From Madurella fahalii (taxonomy: Eukaryota > Ascomycota > Sordariomycetes > Sordariales): 64,000 nt of DNA. Location of the stretch: positions 3,249,001 to 3,313,000 of the forward strand of contig CM056875.1 in NCBI GenBank assembly GCA_029876055.1, read 5' to 3'. Both the position numbers and the translations under genes were made by a program. Of the stretch, positions 43,378 to 53,100 are shown piece by piece (the stretch's first letter is position 1; each line of letters starts with the position of its first letter). Below the pieces are notes generated by a model. It worked only from the letters and a program-made list of their open reading frames with translations, did not search any database and was not told the origin of the DNA.

Positions 43378-45387
43378 TCACCAGCCGTCATCTTCAGGCT
43401 GCCTCCCTTGGAACGGTCTTCCAGCTGAGCCATCGCCCTCTCTTTGTGGAAGCTTAATAAACGGCTCCCCCTCGTCACCGCCACCGTCATTGTTGGGAGG
43501 AGTACCCAAGTACTCCATTGGAGGACTGGGCGCCTTGTAGCTGGGTTGGCCCCTTATTGCGGTCAGACCGTCCGGTGGTTTTTCGCCGCCACGCTTCTTC
43601 GGAGATTCCTCGTCGCTTGAGTCGCTCTCCATCTCGTGGCGGTTGTCCTGCCCGCTGCCCTTCCGGCTACTGTTCTGTTCATGTTTGTCGTCGTCAGAGT
43701 CATCATGTCGCTGCCTCGGTCCCGCGCGCGCCATCTTTTGTCTCGTCCCGTGTACCTGACGTTTGCCTTGGGCTATATAATATGCTTTCAGGTCTACCGG
43801 AGTAGAGTTAGTCAAGAGCTCAAGACGGGTAAGATAAGAGCGCTCACGGTCTAGGCACATCTGCTCGGCAGTGGCGATCTGGTGGCACTTCGACTTGGAG
43901 CAGCCATCTGTTTCCGGCGTCAGTATATGTCGATCAGAGCCGGTATGGAGAAACCCACGGGTCTTGCAAAAAAGAGCTAGTCTGTCAACATGTTCTCGGC
44001 ACTTTTCGGCGCGGCATGTGTCTAACACTGAGTCAGTTGCGAGAGCAGATACAGCTTGGGACGGAAGCGAAACTCACGTAGCGGGCAAAACTTGCCCCCG
44101 TCAGACCGATGGCTCCGGCAACCAGGCGAGCCACAACCATCTAATGGAGGTCAGAACTACGCTTGTGGAATTAAATAGAACAGGTATCGAGAAGACGCAC
44201 GGAGGGTGCAATATGGCGGGGAAGTAGTATATCGCTCGCAATCTCGCTCGCGGCAGGTATGTTCCTCGCAGAAAGCGGAACGCTCCATCTTGATGGCGGT
44301 GCATGATAGCGAGAATCGTGCGGAGCAGGTGGAATCTGTAACCATGAGTAACTGAGTCTCGGATGGGACTAAAAATGAGCATACGATTGGTGCAATGTGC
44401 GAGATATTCTTTCGTCTCGGCGGAGAAGTGTCTTGCTTCTCCGCAGCCGTCCATTCCGCACTTGATGTCTATCAAGATCGTTGGCCATTGATGCACACAT
44501 TAGGGCTGGCGCGGGGTTGGACCTACGGATCACGCAATAGGGGAACCGTCCCTCAACGATGGTACGGCAGCCTCTAGCTTTACATTGGTCTTGGGCAACG
44601 TCAGATTGGGCACTTTCAGGCAGTTACTCGAGCACTCACGCTCCTCGCAGCAGTTTCGCTGATCCTGGCGTGTGTTCATGCAACCTTCGGCCTGGCAGCT
44701 GTCTTTTCCTCGTCAGTATTGCCAGCACGCCGGTAGCAGCGAGTGATGGATAGCTAGCTTACGAGCTTGACAAAAGTTGCTCCTCGGCGACGCCCGCCTC
44801 CCAGGACATCGTGGCACGGCGCACTTGTCTGTTCCCGGCGGTCAGTATGCTTTCGAGAGGGCACCGAGCGTCACGTACGATCCGGGCAAACATCATATCG
44901 TGCATATCTAGGGATGGCATTCGACAGAGGGTCGTAAGTCGGATCGAGAAACTGGGCGCGAGCTTGGTTGCAGTTGGGAATGGGGCATCTCGCATCTGCA
45001 TGCGCAAGGCAGTTTAGCTCAAGCTCGGTCCGGGGACTGTTGGGTTGCTCTTACGGACGGCGCAGACAGTATCATGGCGGGGTTTCTGATAGACGCAGCG
45101 CTCGTCGCCGTGGAAATGGATGCAAGTATCTGATGAGGGATGAGTTGGAGCGGCAAGGCTTTAGGTTAGGAGGCCCTACGTTGCTTGCAAAACGGAGACA
45201 CCTGTATCGAGCCGTTCGAGTATCTGTGATGCCCAGACGGTGATCCTCGGCCGGTGGGAGAAATGGGAGGTCTCCCACTGCTCGCTCTCCGGTCGTGGGG
45301 ATCGACAAAAGCACCATCGAGCGTCTTGTACAAGACCTCGTTGGTGCAGCCCTCACTCCTGCATTCGATTCTTCGATTCATTTTCAT
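43378..45387 (-). CDS. Tandem CCCH-module array protein, one module per exon
   Basis: I do not know this family. I rebuilt 12 exons on the minus strand: 45180..45387, 45055..45129, 44879..44995, 44763..44828, 44640..44702, 44527..44589, 44385..44468, 44201..44335, 44078..44140, 43959..44021, 43848..43907, 43378..43793; total 470 aa. All 11 introns (49-60 bp) are phase 1 and split a His codon as C|AY. Residues 1-333 form 12 units of C-x4-C-x(9-11)-C-x2-H, usually followed by one residue and the next Cys; for example SCQAEGCMNTRQDQRNCCEE-H and GCGSPGCRSHRSDGGKFCPL-H. Two units have 7-8 residues between the first cysteines, and some have longer second loops. Exon 8 carries two units. The pattern suggests serial zinc sites. 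The last 137 residues are Ser/Asp/Lys-rich and disordered. There is no signal peptide, so it is probably intracellular. Confidence 0.85.
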
Positions 45388-46307
45388 ACGGTCGTGAAAC
45401 AAATAACTGGAGACTGCTAGGAAATGAAGAAGAGTTGCCAAGAGGGCTCCATGGCGTTGAAGAAATGAAGGGCCAGGTGATATAGCAACTGAAGCCGGGC
45501 ACGGCTGAGACAATCAGGCGCAGGCTTCACACGGCAGCCGGGCGTCATGCAGCGCGCAAGCCCGCGTTCGTGCATATGCGCCACCACCACATGTTGTGTC
45601 CCCATTACACGTCTCCTCTCCCCAAACGCCGGGGCTCGTAAACAAAAGCAAGCACGTCCGATCCAGCCGATCCAGCCAATCCAGCCAATCGGTAAAGAGA
45701 GATGGGCTGTAAGCTGTTTCAGCGTCAAGTTCCCACGACGCGGGGCCAGTCCAATCGACAACCTGAACGTTGCCCAGTCCAGCGGACTCCAGCCAACGCA
45801 GCAGCCCGCCCGACCTCTGAGGGCGGGTGAGCGGGGAGCTCATATGGACCAGGACCAGTCACCCGAAGCCCTTGCACACACGTCTTGGGCGGGGTACAAG
45901 AAGAGCATGGTTTGGGGAAGCTTTCCGATTGAGGGGCTTTTGGGTGAATGTCACGGGACGACACCTACCCACTTAGTCTAGTGTAGGACTCATTCGAGGA
46001 GGTTGAAGTCAATGCTTTTAATGCGGTCACGTGATCCCGCACCACGCACGCGCCTCGAAGTCGCGGCCCTGTCGTTCGGGTCGCGCCCTTTGACCGACAT
46101 CCCGCACGAGCATTTCACTCATCGCGTCCTCATGATGTCTCTCTGGGTTTCTTGATGCCCAAAACCACCGAAATTCGCATTTCTTTTATTGAACCCAATA
46201 TCAAAGATCAACCTCGCCGTCAATCCACTCGAATCCCATCGCATCCAAAGCGCGCTTGCAACCGCCAACCATCGGACACCTGTATCCCTTTTGAGCTGAT
46301 CGCCAAC
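45388..46307. other. Divergent intergenic region, array gene / alkyltransferase
   Basis: About 0.9 kb. The array gene frame is open without a Met for about 40 codons above its ATG. A CAGCCGATC-type short repeat lies near 45660-45690. The alkyltransferase frame is open from an earlier ATG at 46155, discussed with that gene. Confidence 0.45.
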
Positions 46308-46914
46308 ATGACAACGACAATCATGAAAACCACTTCTACCACCTCCACCTCCACCTCCGCCTCCACCGCCACCATCGCCACCACTATGGCCGCCAAAACT
46401 ACCATCCGCCTCCCACCGCCATTACAAACCTCCGCCCGCGGCACCCCTTTCGAGCGCTCCGTGTGGTCTCTCACCTGCCAAATCCCCCCCGGCTCATTCA
46501 GCACGTACGCCATCCTCGCCGCTCGTCTAAAGTCCTCTCCGCGTGCGGTAGGTAACGCACTCCGCCGCAATCCCTTTGCGCCCGTAGTACCATGGTAAGT
46601 AATCCTCCCTTTAACGTCCCAAACAACACCCTATCCCCCAAAGCTTTGATTTTCCTCTCTCTTAAGCCGACACGCTCATCATTCCGGGAAGGCCAAGTAT
46701 TCATACTGGGAGCACGGGATGCTAATGTGTGGTGTTCAGCCATCGCGTAGTAGCCACTGGCGGCACACTAGGCGGCTTCAAGGGCAAGATTGCCCGGCGC
46801 GACGGGGAAGGGATCACACTCCAGGAGAAGCGGACGCTACTGCGCAAAGAAGGTGTCAAGTTCGACGCGGGGAGTGGGAAGGTGTTGGGGACACCATTTA
46901 TGGCGTTTGTCTGA
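46308..46914 (+). CDS. MGT1: Methylated-DNA--protein-cysteine methyltransferase (O6-alkylguanine repair)
   Basis: Suicide DNA-repair enzyme that moves alkyl groups from O6-alkylguanine to its own cysteine. Two exons, 46308..46594 and 46740..46914, give 153 aa from this start. The join splits the catalytic cysteine codon (TG|C) and yields PCHRVV, the active-site motif. GTPFERSVWSLTCQIPPGSF, STYAILAARL and AVGNALRRNP (helix-turn-helix and Arg finger region) precede it, and GGTLGGFKGKIARR follows. The gene contains only the C-terminal DNA-binding/catalytic domain, as in many fungi. An earlier in-frame ATG at 46155 would add 51 residues with no domain. The chosen start still has a Thr/Ser-rich head of about 30 residues, and a third ATG at 46386 is possible. 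Confidence 0.88.
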
Positions 46915-47840
46915 GTAGATGACATCCGGTGACCGGGACCGGTCCGCATGAGCATAATACCGCTATCGTGCACCGAATTGGTAACGAAGAACAGAACAGA
47001 GCGAAGAGTGTGCCGTTCAAAGAGAAAGTGTATGGGGTCCATGGGTAACTTTCAACGGAAGCCAAACGTTTAGAGGCTGATTCCAGAATGAATTAGATGT
47101 TGCCGCGACACTGATGAACCGTGATTTGGTTAGTCCGTCCAAAACATGGGAGTTAAACAGGAGCACAGCTAGTAACAAGCCCATTGCCCCCCTCCCCTTT
47201 TATGTATTGTAAAACGCTTTACCAACTCGACGGTGACTTCGAAATGTACCGGGTATCACCAGTATTTTGCTGACAAATCCAAGGACTCTTTCTTGACCGT
47301 TCATTTTCATACCGCGACTCGTTGATCCCGTCCTCATAGGTCAACCCAATTCCCCGACGTCGAAATGGGCCACGAGCAGATTTCAAGTACCAGGGTGCGG
47401 CGTCTCCCAGCCTGCTAAAGTTTGTTGACCCATTCCTTGATCGAAGTATCCAGCTCCACAAGGGCTTCCTGCTTGAGCATGCAAATGGAGCGAATCCGAG
47501 CACCCTGTAATCAAAAGGGACAGAATTTCATAGTGACATTGGATATAAACGCAGAGTATTACAGGCTTAAAGGCCAATAAACCAATACCCAAGCGCCGCT
47601 GAGGTCGGTGCAACCCTCCTCGCTAGCGATCTTCATGGAGGTCAACTTTAGAAGTAGAGATAATTGAAGCCTCCATCGTAAAGTTTAAGGAATATCTACC
47701 CAGTAACACGGTCTTTAAGCACATAATAGTAGACAGGGTAACTACTTTCTAGCTGGAGTTCCGGTAGAACACTTATTCCAATTACGGATAAGAGCACAAG
47801 ATACTTAAAGTCCCCAGGCGCAAACTACTAGTAGAGGCAA
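46915..47840. other. Intergenic stretch
   Basis: About 0.9 kb downstream of the alkyltransferase. Base composition drifts toward AT after about 47500, where the decayed element begins. No gene or clear element end is seen. Confidence 0.4.
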
Positions 47841-48325
47841 CTTCGTTAACTGGGTAGGGCCTCCCTTCCAGAGTTATCTCCATTGTAAAGGAGTGTCAAG
47901 GAAACGAGTATTTTCAGGTCGAGGAGACTTTGGACTCGCGACGAGGAAGGCTGATGGAATACCTGGTCCAGTATGAAGGATATAAACATGAATACAATAG
48001 TTGGAAGTCTGCTACGCATTTCGAGAAATATCCTGAGATGGTACAACAGTTTCACCAGAGAGCGAGGTTGTGACCACTGGAAGCTGGATGATGGCGGCCT
48101 GGAACTGCTAGTGACGAGGAAGTGGTTGACGATACTGGCGAGGAAGAGTAGGAGTAGAGGGGATTCATTGCAACAGGAAGCTGGATGGCGGTGGCCTGGA
48201 GCTGCTCGTGAAGTGGAAAGATGGGAGGGAGACATGGGAGCCTTACGAGAACGTGGCGGAGATGGAGACGCTCGACAAGTATAAGCGCCTTCATGGCCCG
48301 GTTACTGTAGATACTGTCTGATAAC
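47841..48325 (+). mobile_element. Chromodomain relic of a Ty3/gypsy-type retrotransposon
   Basis: Two protein-like stretches remain. 47906-48066 reads YFQVEETLDSRRGRLMEYLV, QYEGYKHEYNSWKSATHFEK, YPEMVQQFHQR, a chromodomain of the kind at the end of gypsy-type integrases. 48178-48321 reads KLDGGGLELLVKWKDGRETW and EPYENVAEMETLDKYKRLHG and ends at a TGA, resembling a second chromodomain C-terminal half. Frames around them are broken. The phrase KLD-GGLELLV also occurs at 48081, about 97 bases upstream, so a local duplication is present. No LTR could be paired with the relic. Origin from a mobile element is inference from the domain type and decay. Confidence 0.6.
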
Positions 48326-48751
48326 TTGCCTCAGCTGCGTAATGAACGATAAGCAACTCTAGCCTCCTCACCTCGCTCTTCATCCCTTGTCCCAATTATG
48401 CCCCAAGCGATCTTGAAACTACCACAATGTGCCTGCTTGGCCTTCTTCGTAACATAGGATGATCTACACCAGAACGGAGCATTCCAAGAGCAGTTCTAAT
48501 ACGAGCAAGCCGGGCGGCATGGAGTATGAAACCCGCAAGACGTACGGGAACGGCATGCCATATAATTAACCGATAGACAAGACAGCTGGAGCACTAACAC
48601 AGAACACTAGACTCGATCACTACTCAGAGAACAGATGTATCATTGATTGCCAGTATTCCAGTGTTTCAGCAGCATATAATCCTGGAAATTTATATACCAT
48701 CATAAGAGCATGTGCATCCACTCAGTAAGACATTGACCATTCAACATCCCA
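48326..48751. other. Intergenic stretch after the relic
   Basis: About 430 bp with no coding sequence. It probably holds the 3' region of the minus-strand membrane-protein gene and decayed repeat sequence. Confidence 0.4.
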
Positions 48752-50747
48752 TCAGTCTCGCTCACTATCCGACAAGTTAGCCCACGACTGTGCCTCCCTC
48801 TTCTTGCCCTTTTTCTCCCCATCATCACTTTCCGCCCTATTCCCACCCTCCCTCAGCACGGCCATCTGTCGCAGCAACTTCTCCCCCAACAGCCTCTGCT
48901 CCTGCATCAAATCCCTTATCTCCTTCTGCACCAGCAGCTGCCGATACCCGACCAAATCGCTTTTCTCCACCTTCTCCGCCGTCGGAGCCGCATCCAGTTT
49001 CATCAAACTGTCCAAGATGATGCTCCGCGCGGGGACCGGTCTCTGGCCGAGCGCGAAAACGCCTGTCAAGGCAAGCGAAAACCCCAGAACGACGACGTAG
49101 ACGACAAACACGGACTTGCTATCCCCTACACCGGCGTCGACGTCGAGGTCTCGGGACCAGACGAAGCCGAGGAAGACACCCATTCCTGCTAGCAGCAGCA
49201 GTAGTGAGGAGGATAGTAGGAGGGAGGGCGCCGAGACGGTGATGGTGGACGATGAGGCGGGGGCGAGGCTGGCCAGGAGCTGCTCAGACCGTTCTTCCTC
49301 TTTGTTCTGGCTATCGTCGTTGTCGTCGTTGTCGTTGAGCGCCATCCACAGACGGATGCCGTCGTTGTCGGCGTCCTCGGTGTTGCGGACCCAGCGGCGC
49401 AGGTCTTTCTCCGAGGTGAGCTGGCTGATGGTCCAGGCCTGGCTGGTGGCGAAGTAGACGGCGAGGAGGGAGGTGATGAGGCTAGAGACCCAACAGGAGC
49501 GGGCAACCCAGTGGGTTTGGGAGAGGGTTTGGGAGGGCGAGGGTCGCCATGGCGACGCCGGTTATGATGCTTCCCTGGTTGGTTGGTCAGCTTGGGTTCA
49601 ATGGTTACGCCTAGAATAAGGGGACCTACGGCTGTGGAGATCCGCTGGCTTTCGCTCTCGACCGCCTTCTTGAACTCCAGCCCTGCAACGCTGAAGGCCG
49701 CTGAGCCAATGGTGATCAGGCGTCGCGGGATTCGAAAAGGAACAGGTCGCGGTTCTTTGGTAGCAGGACTGAGAGTTTCTCCTTGCTCCCCACTAACCTT
49801 TTCCTCACTGCTTCCCTCTCCCTTTTTACCCTCGACCTCTCCATCCTCCCCTTCTTCATCCTCCTTCACATCAGAAGCATGAACCCATTCCCTCTTCCCT
49901 CCATCCTTCCCCCCTTCCCCTGACCCCCTCCTAGTAGCAGTATCCCCGGCCAACCTCTCCAAGTCCCCAAACCCCCCCACCTCCTCCACGCCCGCCGCCA
50001 GTACCGCCGCAAGCAGCCGCCACACCTGCTTCCGCGCCAGCACGCCCACCGCCACAGCACCCGCCGTGCCGTACAGCCGCCGCCATACTCTAAAATCGTC
50101 GTACATCACGTACGCCATCAGCCAGGCCAGGCGGGCAGCCACCCGCCAGAATGATGATGATCGGGCGTGCGTCATGCGGAGGAGGGCGGTGAGGTGGAAA
50201 TAGGAGCGGTTGTACCAGAAGGCGCGTTCTTGGGTTGTGAAGAGGCGGGCTGTGACGAGCTGGTGCTGGTGTTGGCGGTGGTGTTGTTGTTTGTAGTGGA
50301 CCCGGCTGGCAAGACGCTCTCGCTGATCCTGCTGCTGAGCTCGTTCAGCTGCTAGCGCGGGGATGCGGAAATCACGACCACGGTGCATCTCTCGGGCTAC
50401 GTGATAGATTTGAGGAGGGGGCGGGGGTGGGCGGATGAGGTGCGGGGAGGAGGTGAAGTGGTGGTCGAAGGTTGGGGGGAGACCGAGGAGGGGCCTTCAT
50501 TGTCGTCGTCGCCTTCGCCGTCGTCGTCGTCGTCGTTGTTGCTGTTGTCATGTCCATCGCTGCCGCCTGCCTCGTTAGTGTTGGCTGGTCCGGTGCCGCT
50601 TTCGTGGGTGGCGGCCTCATTGTGGGAGCTGTTATTACTAGGTTCCGGCCCCGGTGCTGGGTTTTCAGTTTCGTTGTTCGTATTATCATCCTTATCGAAA
50701 TTGATGCTCCCTGTGATATCATCGTCCCGTGCTGATTCTGAAGCCAT
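48752..50747 (-). CDS. Multi-pass membrane protein, exon structure unresolved
   Basis: Coding sequence is spread over three minus-strand frames: an N-terminal acidic, Asn/Asp/Pro-rich piece (50397-50747, MASESARDDDITGS...), a middle piece (about 49600-50450) and a C-terminal piece (48752-about 49500). The middle frame runs on upstream of its ATG at 50388 through QIYHVAREM. It contains FWYNRSYFHLTALLRMTHAR, hydrophobic segments (ARLAWLMAYVMY, LYGTAGAVAVGVLA, ITIGSAAFSVAGLEF) and an acidic Lys/Glu loop. The C-terminal piece has LITSLLAVYFATSQAWTISQ, LLLSSSLLLLLAGMGVFLGF, VFVVYVVVLGFSLALTGVFA and a charged tail ending NLSDSERD. One intron is likely (donor GTAACC near 49608, acceptor CCAG near 49575), but a further frame change near 49480 and the join to the first piece are unexplained. 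I recognise no family. Confidence 0.5.
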
Positions 50748-51545
50748 CTTATGATTCTTATCCCATTACTGTTGTATTCAAGTAGTTAACTTAGTTTTCT
50801 TTGATCGGGGAATGCTCGAGTGGACCAAATGAGGATGCAGTAAGATCTCAGCTCCGAGTCTGCGGCCTACCCCAGTCCTTCATTGGCCCCGCTGAGCTCT
50901 CATAGGTCAGCGATAGAGCTAGGCCGCCTGCAGGTGCTTGGAGCGCGGCGGGATTGGGGCTCTGCGGTAAAGATGGATTGATTGGAGGGGCTGGCAGCGC
51001 CGAGAGGTACCGAGTACTCGGTAGTGACCAGCGCCCCGCGCTGTCAAGGTCGCTGAAATGGCGACATGGCCCAGCCGAATTTGGCGGCCATAACAGCGAA
51101 TTTTCGACTCGATGTGTAATACTAATACCTACTCTCTCTCTATATATATACTCTTAAGATCGGCATTTTCAAGGTAATTCTAATAATAGAGGTCTTATTA
51201 TAGTACTATCAGTTTTAATAAATTTGACTAAGGGTATTCTATCTAGATATTGAGGTATAACATATAAGAATCACCCCCTCTACTCTACATTTCTATAAAG
51301 GTCAAGCGATAACTTAAATATCTATATATTATTGGATAGAGCTTTCAGAAACAAACTTCTATATATATTTTATATTGAAATGGTGCAGAAACACACATCT
51401 ACACCCACATACCCACCAAAACAAGGGGGAGGGCAAAGACGGCCAAATGCCCGACAGACAAGATAGACAAGACAGGCCAGGCGACACCACCACAAATCGA
51501 GTCCCTGCAGCCTAAACAAGGTCAAAACAACATGTGCAGATAGAG

Positions 51546-51565
51546 CTCCCTCTGATCAGAGGGAG
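51546..51565. repeat. 20-bp perfect palindrome, copy 1
   Basis: A perfect palindrome whose 18-base core is TCCCTCTGATCAGAGGGA; here it is flanked by C and G, extending the symmetry to 20. The same core recurs 193 bp downstream. Confidence 0.9.
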
Positions 51566-51738
51566 ATCGCCTTGCACGCAAGGAGAGCTCGTCAATTGAG
51601 CTTGCAACAAGTGTGAAGAAAGGTACTGAATTGATTGTCCTGTCTAAGGAGCAATGGCCAGGACGGCCCTACTTATGGTGCGAAAGAAAAATGGGCCCAC
51701 GGCAAGTTCCAGCCCCTGGGCACCATCCTAGCAACTAT

Positions 51739-51758
51739 GTCCCTCTGATCAGAGGGAC
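51739..51758. repeat. 20-bp perfect palindrome, copy 2
   Basis: The second copy of the core TCCCTCTGATCAGAGGGA. The outer pair is G...C instead of C...G, so a base change on one side was matched by the complementary change on the other. Confidence 0.9.
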
Positions 51759-52176
51759 CCTGCCCTCTGGGGACTGTTTTCCCCAACTCAATATAGTATC
51801 TAGTATTTTAGTAGACTAAGAATTAATGATTGAAAATGTTGACTTTTTTCTTTTATATGGGGCTCTGTGATATGAGACTCGAAAATGTTCGCAACGTCCA
51901 CAGACTTGTTCTGAAGGCAACATCTAAAGGACCAACACTCTATAACGCTCGGGCTACAACGACCTCGATCTCCCCACGTAACCACATCCAGGCCGGGAAG
52001 AACAAAGCTGTATACCAGAGACTACTGTAAACTACCTACATTCTATAGCAGTAGTGGAAGTAGCAAATTTAAGGGGTTCTAGAGACGGCTACGTAAAGAG
52101 GATTTTGAGCTCGAAGACTGCGGTTTGTAGGCTTGAAAGTTAGGGAGGAGTATAAAAGATCAGGCGGTCAAAGTAG

Positions 52177-52698
52177 TGTAACGAGAGCCCTCTGGGCCAG
52201 ACCGGGGGAACCGGCCGAATGACGGTGGATAATGTCACTGTACTAGGGTAGATAAGAACCCCGTGGGAAACCCTCTCACGCGGGGAACTTCTGATCCGTA
52301 AGGATCAGTCTCTGTGTAGTCAATGACAATAGGAGGCTGTTTGTGAAGCTATCGCCCACTGATCGAACCCTTTTCGGTACTGAGACATCGTAGTCCATCT
52401 CCCTCAACGTGTTCCCAGAACAACCCCCTTTACAAGTAGACTATTACGGTTACGGGGTTTCCGTCGTGGTCCCGTAACTGGTGACCTCAAGGGCGTCAAC
52501 CTTGACGCTGAGGTAGGCACTTCGTGAACATTGACATGATCTATGACAAAGTAAGATATGATGATGGTTGATTGAATGAAGGTCCTCTGGGGAATCTGAG
52601 GGGTCTTTATAGATGTAAGCGGTGACCCCTAGGTCGTCATCTCTGATAGGATGTGGTCCCAGACACTGCTGTGCAGTGCTGGCCTCCACCACGCAACA
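52177..52698 (-). repeat. Possible LTR, minus orientation
   Basis: Read on the minus strand this 522-bp block begins TGTTGCG and ends CGTTACA, imperfect inverted termini with TG...CA ends. It has a TATAAAG-like box near 52605. Two short hairpins lie inside (52291-52308 and 52493-52508). The flanking 5-mers (AGTAG and ATTAC) do not match, so insertion is not proven. Confidence 0.35.
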
Positions 52699-52817
52699 AT
52701 TACTCTAATATTGCTAGTAATCCTATGCTACTGAATTGCAGAATAAGACTAAGCCTAGAGATGAAACTATACTAGAAAGGATTTAGCGTAGAAGCTAGCT
52801 ATCTTCGTACTCCTAGG

Positions 52818-53095
52818 TGTCAAAAAGGGTTGTGTCAAAAGGGTCAGGAAGCTGGATCCTGGATCTGCAAAACACGAACCCGGATCAGTGTGATCCGGAT
52901 TAGTGCGACTCGGATAAGTGTGATCCGATCTCTCGGAGACCCGTCAACCCGGGTCCCCGTGGTCCAGGAAATTGGGAATAAAAAGGAAGTTCACCTCCGT
53001 TAGACAAGGAAGAAAACAAGAGATCCTCAATTTTCCATCCTGAATTTCCATCCTAAATTTAACTCCGAACGTTCAGAGGTGCTGTGCATCCGACA
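52818..53095 (+). mobile_element. Solo LTR, copy 1
   Basis: A 278-bp element with TGTC...GACA termini, flanked by a perfect 5-bp duplication CTAGG (52813-52817 and 53096-53100). Its 5' end holds a short internal duplication (TGTCAAAAAGGG followed by TGTCAAAAGGGTCAGG). It shares its start (TGTCAAAAGGGTCAGG) and end (TTCAGAGGTGC, then TCCGACA) with the element at 54306. An AATAAAAAGG box lies in the middle. These are the hallmarks of a solo LTR left by recombination between the two LTRs of a retrotransposon. Orientation is arbitrary but matches copy 2. Confidence 0.88.
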
Positions 53096-53100
53096 CTAGG

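Larger units (their letters stand above)
50748..52817. other. AT-rich decayed region before the first solo LTR
   Basis: From about 51120 the sequence becomes AT-rich with dense TpA and loses any reading frame, as expected of an old repeat hit by RIP. Two copies of an 18-bp palindrome occur at about 51547 and 51740. A candidate minus-strand LTR lies at 52177-52698. No intact gene is present. Confidence 0.5.

Noticed and set aside
43378..44028. Reading the 3' end of the array gene as an independent 216-aa gene
   Set aside because: The frame crosses two standard introns that, when removed, bring two more CCCH units into register with the upstream exons.
46155..46307. Earlier ATG for the alkyltransferase
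   Set aside because: Adds 51 residues with no family similarity; kept only as an alternative start.
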